Source: Planctomycetaceae bacterium (lineage in GTDB: Bacteria; Planctomycetota; Planctomycetia; Planctomycetales; Planctomycetaceae). From it: a stretch of 5,739 nucleotides of DNA. Below, piece by piece: positions 1-5,739 of this stretch; position 1 is the stretch's first letter; each line of letters starts with the position of its first letter. Below the pieces are notes generated by a model. The model had not been told where the DNA came from and did not search any database. It was given only the letters and a program-made list of their open reading frames with translations. Both the position numbers and the translations under genes were made by a program. The stretch is from positions 1 to 5,739 of the forward strand of contig JAGQQT010000283.1 in NCBI GenBank assembly GCA_020426065.1. The letters run 5' to 3'.

Positions 1-441
<441 letters not shown>

Positions 442-786
442 ATGCCGTCGAGCCGTGCTGAAGCTGTAGCCGAAATTCTCTGGGAATTGAAACGTGCAGA
501 CAAACTGGGAACGTACACGGAAATCGCTCAACGTGCTGGTTTCAGCCCGGGAGCGAACAGCCGTACAATTCTGACCTGCCTGAAACATGTCCGACGTGAC
601 TGGCCCCATTTGCAATGGTTCCGGGCAGTCAGCGACGATCTCCACATTGAAAAGGGGAGCGAACAGGCAGAGAACCTGTCAGATCTGGGAGTGCAACTGG
701 CTGCTTCCTCAGAAAAGGAAAAAGCGGTCGTCATCGCCAATCCGGATGACTGCGTTCTGTACTGGTCCATGGCTGACGCCACCTGA
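442..786 (+). CDS. Alkyltransferase-like (ATL) protein, MGMT DNA-binding-domain family without the catalytic cysteine
   Basis: ATL proteins bind O6-alkylguanine in DNA, flip the base and hand the lesion to nucleotide excision repair; they lack the methyl-accepting cysteine of MGMT/Ogt. This 114-residue product has the family's size and order: an N-terminal helix with ILWELKR (12-18), then GTYTEIAQRAG (23-33) matching MGMT/ATL TYGEIA with the phosphate-contacting Tyr25, then SRTILTCLKHV (40-50) with Arg41 at the arginine-finger place, then HLQWFRAVSD (56-65) where MGMT has PCHRV and ATLs PWHRV. Trp59 sits where the cysteine would be. The tail (GSEQ...LGV, 72-84) resembles the GEQ...EGV ending of yeast Atl1 as I recall it. 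The ATG at 442 has GAGG 8 bases upstream and fits the family start; the frame stays open back to a GTG at 319. Odd points are Phe for His in the PWHR-like motif and poor helix conservation. The gene stands alone and ends in a terminator. The family call is inference from motif order. Confidence 0.68.
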   Translation: MPSSRAEAVAEILWELKRADKLGTYTEIAQRAGFSPGANSRTILTCLKHVRRDWPHLQWFRAVSDDLHIEKGSEQAENLSDLGVQLAASSEKEKAVVIANPDDCVLYWSMADAT

Positions 787-822
787 GCAGATCTGCACCC
801 ACAAACGGATGAGATTCATGAG

Positions 823-857
823 AGACGAAGCCTTGAGGGCTTCGTCTTCTTTTTTTC
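823..857 (+). terminator. Intrinsic terminator of the ATL gene
   Basis: GACGAAGCC (824-832) and GGCTTCGTC (838-846) form a perfect 9-bp stem around the 5-base loop TTGAG, extended by an A-T pair (823/847), and are followed by a T-rich run to 857. It lies 36 bases after the stop codon. On the opposite strand the same hairpin is not followed by a T run, so it should work mainly for the rightward transcript and give little protection to the convergent gene ending at 876. Confidence 0.9.
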
Positions 858-875
858 TTAGCGGGTGAAATGTCT

Positions 876-2831
876 TCAATCCCCGCTCAGGGATTCTCCC
901 TGAGCCGCCGGCAACCTTTCCAGCTTCTGGGCTGCCACATCATATTTCCACAGACTGCGCCCCGGAAACAGGGCCTGCAAATTGTACCTGGACTGCAGGG
1001 ATTCCGACCACCGGGCTCTCAATACCGGTGCATCCAACTGGGGTGAATTGACAACGTAATCGATATGCAGGTCAGTCGGATCCGGTTGAAAGAAAACGAC
1101 CGCGGGTTGCTCTGGAATCTGCTCCAGGAGATTTTGAACAGCAGCGTGACGCTCCCTCGAAAACGAAAACTCACTTAATGCGGCAGTAACTGGTGAACGC
1201 CAGAACGGCTCGAATGTTGTGAAAGCGGTCAGCAGACCGATCCCCCACAATCCCAGCCACCAGACTGAAAGCCAGTGCCGTTGCCAGATCCGCCAGTGAT
1301 AAATCAGCACTCCGGAAATCCGGGCAAACAGCAAGGCAATCAGCAATGCTCCCTCCATGACGTAATGCCAGTGCAGGATTCCGTCGTACCAGTATGGGAT
1401 ATGCACGAGATGTAAACTCAGCAGGGAAAGCAAAAGCAGCCACCAGTTTTGATCGCAACGTCTGGCCAGACTGAAACCCAGAATGATCGTGATCAGTGCA
1501 AGAAAAATTCCAAGCGTCCATTGTCCGGTGGAGATGACTCGATTTTTTTCGTTCTTCCATGCCAGAGCGGGAGTCAGTTCTTCCGCCCAGCGATCGTAGG
1601 CTTCGACTACCGGCAATGTCACACCAGCCTGCTGCTGTTCGGCAATCCATTGCTCCCCCCGGCTCCGATTGGCAAATCCATAAACGTGTCGGGGTGTATG
1701 CAACTGGGTGTATTGCTGGTAGGGAGAGACAAACATACTGCCTGTGGTCCAGGCGCTGTAAGGGAGCAACAAGAGAAGACCCACCAGGATCGGGCCTCCC
1801 AGCTTGAACATGTCTCGAAACTTCTCTGGCCAGGATTGCTTCCTCCTCAAAGTCCGTACTAGAAAATGGATGCCATAGGGCAACCCGATTCCAAAAGCGG
1901 TCATGGGGCGACACCACATGGCAAATGCCAGTGCCGTCCCAGCCAGCAGGCCTTCCCAGAGCAATCGGTTCCGATCAAAACGCTGATATGCCCACAAAAA
2001 CAGAGCCAATCCAATCAGACAGGGATGATGAGCCAGCAGTAATGTGCTGAAAACCAGCAGACCGGGCAAAGTCGCCACCACAATACCTGCCAGCATCCCG
2101 ACTCCATTCCCGGCAGAATCTCGGCAAGTTAAACCAGCCAGACTGGAAATCAGACCATGTGCAATTGCATATCCCCAGTATGGATTACCCAGCCAGACAA
2201 AAGGAACAAGCCAGAATCCCGCTCCGGGAAAGTATCGACTCACAAAATGGCCAGGCTGATCGTTCAAGACGTGCATCTGGTCGAACAATTCCGGAGCCGC
2301 TTCAAATCGAGGATTACTGATCCTGCCCGCCAGAAATGTTTTCGCCTGAAACAGATAACTGTATTCATCATGAAAGGCAGGCGGCAGCCCGCTCAAACGG
2401 GATTGAAGCCCGAGAGAACATCCCATTCCCAGGACAAACAGGAATAGACAAACCCAGCCGAACCCGAACTCAGCTGTGGCTGACTCACTCTGGCCCAAAC
2501 GTCCTGAAACCAGCCAGCGTTCGATTTTCTGCAAAACGGGCGCATTTTGGTCCAGCAGATGCCGCCGGGCCAGATAAAACAGTGGCAGAGCCAGACACCA
2601 CAAAAAAACCAGCGAAGTATCCTGGTTAAAGCTTCGCATCCACTCCACCAGAGGTTGCGGGGAACCGAACACAAATTCATATCGAGGAACTTCAATGGAT
2701 AGCAGCAGCCACCCGCCGATCAGTAGTGCCAGCAGTCCTGCAATCCTCAACTGCCGGAGCGACCGCCCGAATTCTGGATTCACAAACTTCGCGGAGTCCT
2801 GATCCTGCGTTCTTTCCAGATCCTTTCCCAT
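876..2831 (-). CDS. Polytopic membrane protein, probable GT-C type (PMT/ArnT-like) glycosyltransferase
   Basis: The 651-residue product is an integral membrane protein with about 12-14 hydrophobic segments (for example near residues 28-45, 72-88, 126-144, 220-238, 245-266, 295-327, 345-361, 437-455, 463-478, 492-512, 520-540). GT-C enzymes move sugars from polyprenyl-phosphate donors onto lipid or protein acceptors on the outer face of the membrane. The main clue is PAFHDEYSYLFQAKTF (151-166), an acidic HDE motif (154-156) in the first large outside loop before an aromatic amphipathic helix, as in ArnT/PMT-like proteins. Next comes a loop with HVLNDQPGHFVSRYFPGAG (187-205), resembling the KYPPG-type loop of this group. 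A soluble tail (about 550-651) ends in PGRSLWKYD, a closing strand common in these proteins. Substrate cannot be told. The start ATG has only a weak purine-rich site before it. It is transcribed away from rpsB and converges on the ATL gene; no glycan-pathway genes are adjacent. The broad membrane-GT call is fairly safe, the chemistry is not. Confidence 0.7.
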   Translation of the reverse strand: MGKDLERTQDQDSAKFVNPEFGRSLRQLRIAGLLALLIGGWLLLSIEVPRYEFVFGSPQPLVEWMRSFNQDTSLVFLWCLALPLFYLARRHLLDQNAPVLQKIERWLVSGRLGQSESATAEFGFGWVCLFLFVLGMGCSLGLQSRLSGLPPAFHDEYSYLFQAKTFLAGRISNPRFEAAPELFDQMHVLNDQPGHFVSRYFPGAGFWLVPFVWLGNPYWGYAIAHGLISSLAGLTCRDSAGNGVGMLAGIVVATLPGLLVFSTLLLAHHPCLIGLALFLWAYQRFDRNRLLWEGLLAGTALAFAMWCRPMTAFGIGLPYGIHFLVRTLRRKQSWPEKFRDMFKLGGPILVGLLLLLPYSAWTTGSMFVSPYQQYTQLHTPRHVYGFANRSRGEQWIAEQQQAGVTLPVVEAYDRWAEELTPALAWKNEKNRVISTGQWTLGIFLALITIILGFSLARRCDQNWWLLLLSLLSLHLVHIPYWYDGILHWHYVMEGALLIALLFARISGVLIYHWRIWQRHWLSVWWLGLWGIGLLTAFTTFEPFWRSPVTAALSEFSFSRERHAAVQNLLEQIPEQPAVVFFQPDPTDLHIDYVVNSPQLDAPVLRARWSESLQSRYNLQALFPGRSLWKYDVAAQKLERLPAAQGESLSGD

Positions 2832-3024
2832 TTGCTATCTGTTCTTTCAGGCATGGCATCGGAATGGACCGATTACTCTGTCACTCCCAGGGCGTTTCAT
2901 GGCAGTCTAATCAGTGAAAGCGACCGGGCAAACTCGGCACTGTCCATTCGATTTCATTTCCTGACCGGAAATCTGAGGTAACTGTTCACTTGAGGAGAGT
3001 TTGAGATCCTGAGTGATCCCGTTG

Positions 3025-3053
3025 TTGACCACCAGCCCGCTACTCATTACCCT
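3025..3053 (+). promoter_or_regulatory. Probable sigma-70-type promoter of the rpsB-tsf-pyrH operon
   Basis: TTGACC (3025-3030) matches the -35 consensus at 5 of 6 positions, and TACCCT (3048-3053) keeps the three most conserved -10 bases (T1, A2, T6) with an ideal 17-base gap. Transcription would begin near 3060 and give a leader of about 150 bases. Position and spacing support it; the middle of the -10 is poor. Confidence 0.45.
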
Positions 3054-3096
3054 ATCGATTCACTTTTTGCACCCCGCCGTTCAGTCAGAAACTCCT

Positions 3097-3128
3097 CTGG
3101 ATGCTGTAACTCACTGTTCAGAATCCAG
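3097..3128 (+). promoter_or_regulatory. Stem-loop in the rpsB leader (first)
   Basis: CTGGAT (3097-3102) pairs with ATCCAG (3123-3128). After a single G/A mismatch, CTG (3104-3106) pairs with CAG (3119-3121), closing a 12-base loop. There is no T run after it, so it is not a terminator. It may be part of a ribosomal-protein autoregulatory leader, but that is inference from position. Confidence 0.4.
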
Positions 3129-3157
3129 TTGTGTCAGATTTCGACTGTGAAACCATT

Positions 3158-3177
3158 CCCCATCGTGGCGATGCGGG
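3158..3177 (+). promoter_or_regulatory. Bulged stem-loop in the rpsB leader (second), close to the start codon
   Basis: CATCG (3161-3165) and CGATG (3169-3173) pair around a TGG loop. CCC (3158-3160) and GGG (3175-3177) extend the stem past a single bulged C at 3174, giving 8 bp in all. It ends 31 bases before the rpsB ATG, near the GGAA that may serve as ribosome binding site (3195-3198). A bulged helix at this place would suit translational feedback by S2, though this is not shown by the sequence. Confidence 0.4.
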
Positions 3178-3208
3178 CAGGTTCGGCACATCATGGAAAT
3201 GACAAAAC

Positions 3209-3958
3209 ATGTCAGAAATTAATGTCAAAGAAATTTTGGACGCTGGCGTCCACTTTGGTCACCCCGCTGCAAAATGGAATCCAAAAATGCGTCCGTACAT
3301 TTACGGACGTCGCAACCGGATCCACATTATCGACCTGAAAGAGACCGTCCGCGGCCTGCTGCGGGCTCAACGATATCTTGAAAAACTGGCTTCCCAGGGT
3401 AAACTGGTACTCTTTGTTGGTACCAAACGACAGGCAGCAACCACCGTTAAAGAGTGTGCACAAGCCTGTAAAATGCCATACGTCAGCGAACGCTGGCTGG
3501 GAGGCATGCTCACCAACTACCGCACCATCCGTAACCGCATTAAACGACTCGAAGAACTCGAATCACTGAAGGATTCCGGTCAACTGGCCACGTTCTCAAA
3601 GAAAGCTCAGTCGAAGCTGCTGCGGGAACTTCGCAAGATCGATAGAAACCTGGGTGGTATCCGTGATTTGAATCGTCTGCCCGAAGCCATCGTTGTGATT
3701 GATCCAACCAAGGAACACAACGCCGTGCGGGAAGCCCGGATGCTGGGAATCAAAGTGATTGCCCTGATTGATACCGACTCCAATCCGGACCTGGTCGACC
3801 TGCCGATCCCCGGAAATGATGACAGTATGCGTTCGATCCGTCTGATCACGACCCATCTGTCCAATGCCGTCCTGAAAGGACTGGGCACGATTCCTCAGAA
3901 AGAATCGACCGGAATTCCGGCTGAAGAGTCGATGAAGCCCGTTCCGACAATTTCCTGA
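3209..3958 (+). CDS. rpsB: 30S ribosomal protein S2
   Basis: S2 binds late to the 30S subunit at the head-body junction, touching the S1 docking site and 16S rRNA helices. The 249-residue product has the whole family pattern: [19 protein letters not shown] (15-33) with RNRIHIIDL (35-43); LFVGTKRQA (68-76); the [12 protein letters not shown] block (93-104); a charged helical hairpin (about 105-148); and the C-terminal [19 protein letters not shown] (164-182), [21 protein letters not shown] (185-205, written here only as landmarks) and a final helix. Length is normal (family about 230-260). The start ATG is supported by alignment to the family N-terminus and by GGAA at 3195-3198, a rather weak site 10 bases away. 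It is the first gene of the rpsB-tsf-pyrH operon, behind a long leader that may allow S2 feedback. Nothing is broken or missing. Confidence 0.98.
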   Translation: MSEINVKEILDAGVHFGHPAAKWNPKMRPYIYGRRNRIHIIDLKETVRGLLRAQRYLEKLASQGKLVLFVGTKRQAATTVKECAQACKMPYVSERWLGGMLTNYRTIRNRIKRLEELESLKDSGQLATFSKKAQSKLLRELRKIDRNLGGIRDLNRLPEAIVVIDPTKEHNAVREARMLGIKVIALIDTDSNPDLVDLPIPGNDDSMRSIRLITTHLSNAVLKGLGTIPQKESTGIPAEESMKPVPTIS

Positions 3959-3972
3959 ACATCATGACGAAG

Positions 3973-4009
3973 ACGGGTGTCTGATTGAAACTTCGCTCAC
4001 GACACCCGT
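3973..4009 (+). terminator. Stem-loop after rpsB, possible attenuator or RNA-processing site
   Basis: ACGGGTGTC (3973-3981) pairs perfectly over 9 bp with GACACCCGT (4001-4009) around a 19-base loop. It starts 14 bases after the rpsB stop. What follows is pyrimidine-rich (TTCCATCTCTTT) but has no true T run, so complete termination is unlikely; partial termination or protection of the rpsB transcript's 3' end fits better. Confidence 0.45.
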
Positions 4010-4098
4010 TCCATCTCTTTGAATCTTGAGGGAACAACCCTCCGAACCCGGAATGTTGCTGGAAGACCTGCTGATTGTTCAGAAGGATTCAACCGGAG

Positions 4099-4126
4099 TT
4101 CGCAAGAGAGCGAAATCACTTACAAT
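4099..4126 (+). promoter_or_regulatory. Possible internal promoter for tsf
   Basis: TTCGCA (4099-4104) and TACAAT (4121-4126) are separated by 16 bases; the -10 matches the consensus at 5 of 6 and the -35 at 4 of 6. It lies about 80 bases before the tsf start, in the unusually long rpsB-tsf gap. Such matches arise by chance, so this is only a candidate. Confidence 0.25.
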
Positions 4127-4191
4127 CGTCTCCTCCACCCTCCGAATTCCAGCGGGAGTTTGAGGGGCGAATTGCCTGAGACTATCAATAC

Positions 4192-4197
4192 AGGAGA
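4192..4197 (+). promoter_or_regulatory. Ribosome binding site deciding the tsf start
   Basis: AGGAGA lies 7 bases before the ATG at 4205, the strongest Shine-Dalgarno match in the window. It fixes the tsf start there, although the frame stays open for 62 more codons upstream. Confidence 0.8.
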
Positions 4198-4204
4198 AAA
4201 GCAA

Positions 4205-5038
4205 ATGGCCGAAATTACGGCTGCAGCAGTCCGTGCACTGCGTGAACGAACCGATCTGCCCATGATGCGTTGCAAGCAGGCTCTGGTGGAAGCTGGTGGT
4301 GATGAAGAGAAAGCCATTCAGATCCTGTCGTCACAGACAGCCAACATCAAAGCCAAGCGCGCCGACAACGCCACAACCGAAGGACGCATCTTCATTGTGA
4401 TGAAAGATGACGGTTCCGAAGCGGCCATGGTGGATTTCCAGTGCGAGACCGCTCCCGTGGCTTCGAATGATGGTTTCCTCAATCTGGGGAAAGCCATGGC
4501 TCAGCAGTTGCTGGAAGGCCCAGGGGCAGAAACTCCAGCCGAGTTGCTGACTCAGCCCGCTCCCGGACATGCTGGCAAAACATTGCAGGATCTCCTGGAT
4601 GACCTGGTCAACAAGATTGGTGAAAAATTTGACGTCACCTTTATCAAACGTTGTTCGGGTCCACTGGGATGGTACGTGCATCACGATGGCAAATCGGGAA
4701 CGATTTTCCAGGCAGAGGGCGAACTGACCACTGATCCGATCCTGCGTGATGTTGCCATGCACATCACCGCTCTGCGTCCAACTTATGCAACTCCCGCTGA
4801 AATTGATGCAGCGGCGGTCAAGCAGGAACAGGAACGTCTTACGGCTGAAGCGAAAAGCACCGGCAAGCCGGACAACATTATCTCCAAGATTGTTGAAGGC
4901 CGCATGAACAGCTTCTACCAGGAGCAGGGCGTGCTGGAAGCCCAGGCTTTCGCCATGGACGAGTCCAAAACTGTTGGCAAAGTTCTGGCAGAAAAGAAAC
5001 TGAAGCCAAAGGCATTCTACACCCGTTCCATTGGCTGA
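4205..5038 (+). CDS. tsf: Elongation factor Ts (EF-Ts)
   Basis: EF-Ts is the nucleotide exchange factor that frees GDP from EF-Tu in the cytoplasm. The 277-residue product (E. coli 283) has the UBA-like N-terminal domain, residues 4-42, with [15 protein letters not shown] (13-27) and GGDEEKAI (31-38). The first half of the core holds [17 protein letters not shown] (75-91) and the second half holds the [10 protein letters not shown] segment (156-165) and MHITALRP (185-192). The C-terminal module has [21 protein letters not shown] (220-240) and [10 protein letters not shown] (256-265). The start is set by AGGAGA and by the family N-terminus. The striking oddity is TAP at residues 82-84, where most bacteria have TDF; in E. 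coli this Asp80-Phe81 pair reaches into EF-Tu near the magnesium site. The surrounding residues are intact, so this is a substitution and not damage. As I recall, other planctomycetes have a similar SAP/TAP, so it may be a lineage trait. It is the second gene of the operon. Confidence 0.97.
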   Translation: MAEITAAAVRALRERTDLPMMRCKQALVEAGGDEEKAIQILSSQTANIKAKRADNATTEGRIFIVMKDDGSEAAMVDFQCETAPVASNDGFLNLGKAMAQQLLEGPGAETPAELLTQPAPGHAGKTLQDLLDDLVNKIGEKFDVTFIKRCSGPLGWYVHHDGKSGTIFQAEGELTTDPILRDVAMHITALRPTYATPAEIDAAAVKQEQERLTAEAKSTGKPDNIISKIVEGRMNSFYQEQGVLEAQAFAMDESKTVGKVLAEKKLKPKAFYTRSIG

Positions 5039-5065
5039 TTGATTGATTTTTGAATTCCTGAACCT

Positions 5066-5093
5066 CGGGCCGGTTGACTGTTCAATCGGCCCG
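5066..5093 (+). terminator. Strong stem-loop between tsf and pyrH, leaky terminator or processing site
   Basis: CGGGCCGGTTGA (5066-5077) pairs with TCAATCGGCCCG (5082-5093) over 12 bp, with one G-T wobble, around the 4-base loop CTGT. It begins 27 bases after the tsf stop and is followed by TTTCACTTCTGTTCT, a broken T-rich tract. The stem is as good as a real terminator's but the tail is weak, so partial termination is likely, lowering pyrH relative to rpsB-tsf. No separate pyrH promoter is evident in the 36 bases after it. Confidence 0.65.
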
Positions 5094-5129
5094 TTTCACT
5101 TCTGTTCTCCCATAATCAAAGGGAATTTC

Positions 5130-5739
5130 ATGAACAACCCTGATACTCCTCTGGCCTATCGACGAGTTCTCCTCAAACTGAGCGGCGACAGTTTCTGCCG
5201 CGACCGCCAGGGAGGAATCAGCATGACTGAGGTCACCAAAGTCGCAGAAGAAATCCGGGATGTGGTCAACTGTGGTGTAGAACTGGCCATTGTCTGTGGC
5301 GGGGGAAACATCCTGCGTGGCAAGCAGTTTTCAGAGGGCAGCGACGCGATTAAACCCGCTACCGCTCATTACATGGGAATGACGGCTACCGTGATCAACG
5401 GGCTTGCCCTTCAGGATGCTCTAGAACACATTGGTGTACCCACCCGATTGCAGACTGCCATTCGGATGGATAGCGTGGCTGAACCCTTTATCCGTCGCCG
5501 CTGCGTCCGACATCTCGAAAAAGGTCGGGTCGTGATCCTGGCGGGCGGCACCGGCAGCCCTTATGTCACAACAGATACGGCAGCTGCCCTGAGAGCTCGG
5601 GAAATCGAAGCTGATATCGTCATGAAAGCCACACGTGTTGATGGCGTCTATTCCGATGACCCGGAACGGAATCCTCATGCGATCCGCTATGATCGAATTA
5701 CCTTTCAGGAAGTGCTCAACCAGCGACTTCAGGTAATGG
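5130..5739 (+). CDS. pyrH: UMP kinase (uridylate kinase), cut by window edge
   Basis: PyrH phosphorylates UMP to UDP with ATP in the cytoplasm, feeding pyrimidine nucleotide synthesis; the bacterial enzyme is a hexamer of the amino-acid-kinase fold and is usually regulated by GTP and UTP. The first 203 codons are present (family about 235-250). They show the phosphate-binding KLSGD (16-20, usually KLSGE), GGGNILRG (57-64), the [19 protein letters not shown] block (80-98), the [14 protein letters not shown] loop (139-152, the family's GTGNPFFTTD site) and [13 protein letters not shown] (166-178). The ATG at 5130 has AGGGA 5 bases upstream and matches the family start. It is third in the rpsB-tsf-pyrH order, which is usually followed by frr; that gene would lie outside the window. 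The 91-base gap before it holds a strong stem-loop. The frame is intact to the edge. Confidence 0.97.
   Translation, partial: MNNPDTPLAYRRVLLKLSGDSFCRDRQGGISMTEVTKVAEEIRDVVNCGVELAIVCGGGNILRGKQFSEGSDAIKPATAHYMGMTATVINGLALQDALEHIGVPTRLQTAIRMDSVAEPFIRRRCVRHLEKGRVVILAGGTGSPYVTTDTAAALRAREIEADIVMKATRVDGVYSDDPERNPHAIRYDRITFQEVLNQRLQVM

Larger units (their letters stand above)
2832..3208. other. 377-base divergent spacer: promoter region and leader of the rpsB operon
   Basis: No convincing gene lies here; the short frames crossing it are continuations of shadows in neighbouring genes. Reading rightward it holds an imperfect inverted repeat (2986-3016), a promoter-like pair (3025-3053) and a leader of about 150 bases with two stem-loops (3097-3128 and 3158-3177) before rpsB. 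The leftward promoter for the membrane glycosyltransferase must also lie in the left half, but I see no clear -35/-10 pair for it. Confidence 0.6.

Noticed and set aside
823..857. Bidirectional terminator serving both converging genes
   Set aside because: The T run follows the stem only on the plus strand; on the minus strand the stem is followed by TCTCATG, so two-way action is unlikely.
1171..1917. 248-codon open frame on the minus strand inside the membrane glycosyltransferase gene
   Set aside because: It is an offset frame of the same strand as the real gene, with no recognisable domain; the 651-residue frame has clear membrane segments and family motifs.
3193..3222. Nine-residue mini-ORF (MEMTKHVRN) overlapping the rpsB start, considered as a leader peptide
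   Set aside because: It has no ribosome binding site of its own and no special codon run, and its ATG lies where the rpsB ribosome binding site is. Chance is the simplest explanation.
3129..3338. 69-codon frame overlapping the start of rpsB
   Set aside because: It runs out of frame through the highly conserved S2 N-terminus and has no family resemblance.
3964..3984. Six-residue mini-ORF (MTKTGV) overlapping the stem-loop after rpsB, considered as an attenuation peptide
   Set aside because: No ribosome binding site and no regulatory codon pattern.
4019..4204. 62-codon open extension upstream of tsf
   Set aside because: EF-Ts begins at the UBA-like domain, and the strong AGGAGA sits exactly before the ATG at 4205. 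The extension crosses a hairpin and looks non-coding.
4331..4762. 143-codon minus-strand frame opposite tsf
   Set aside because: Antisense shadow of a strongly conserved gene, with no domain or start signal.
5421..5678. 85-codon minus-strand frame opposite pyrH
   Set aside because: Antisense shadow; the plus strand encodes an intact UMP kinase here.

Overview
The window most resembles chromosome from a planctomycete, probably a Gimesia- or Rubinisphaera-like member of the Planctomycetales. This rests on the wording of the EF-Ts and S2 proteins, a moderate GC content of roughly 50-55%, and long spacers inside a translation operon that is usually compact. The assignment is recalled from family sequences, not from a search. 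No transposase, integrase, CRISPR array, phage gene or tRNA is visible. The region reads as ordinary core chromosome, and I do not see a hidden multi-gene novel system.

Layout. Positions 1-203, minus strand: the first 67 codons of hemB (porphobilinogen synthase), leaving through the left edge. Positions 204-441: a divergent spacer. Positions 442-786, plus strand: a 114-residue protein best explained as an alkyltransferase-like (ATL) DNA-damage-recognition protein, closed by a clear intrinsic terminator at 823-857. Positions 876-2831, minus strand: a 651-residue polytopic membrane protein of GT-C glycosyltransferase type, converging on the ATL gene. Positions 2832-3208: a 377-base divergent spacer with a good promoter candidate and a structured leader for the next operon. 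Positions 3209-3958 rpsB (ribosomal protein S2), 4205-5038 tsf (EF-Ts) and 5130 to the right edge pyrH (UMP kinase, first 203 codons), all plus strand.

How the genes work together. rpsB-tsf-pyrH is the classic bacterial translation/nucleotide operon, usually followed by frr, which would lie just beyond the window. Here it is loosely packed, with gaps of 246 and 91 bases, each holding a stem-loop, so expression of the three genes may be tuned separately. The genes to the left (hemB, ATL, membrane glycosyltransferase) have no evident functional link to the operon or to each other.

Points most worth a second look: EF-Ts has Thr-Ala-Pro where most bacteria have the EF-Tu-contacting Thr-Asp-Phe; the small ATL-like protein has Trp at the MGMT catalytic cysteine position but an altered surrounding motif; and the rpsB leader carries two stem-loops that could be an autoregulatory site.
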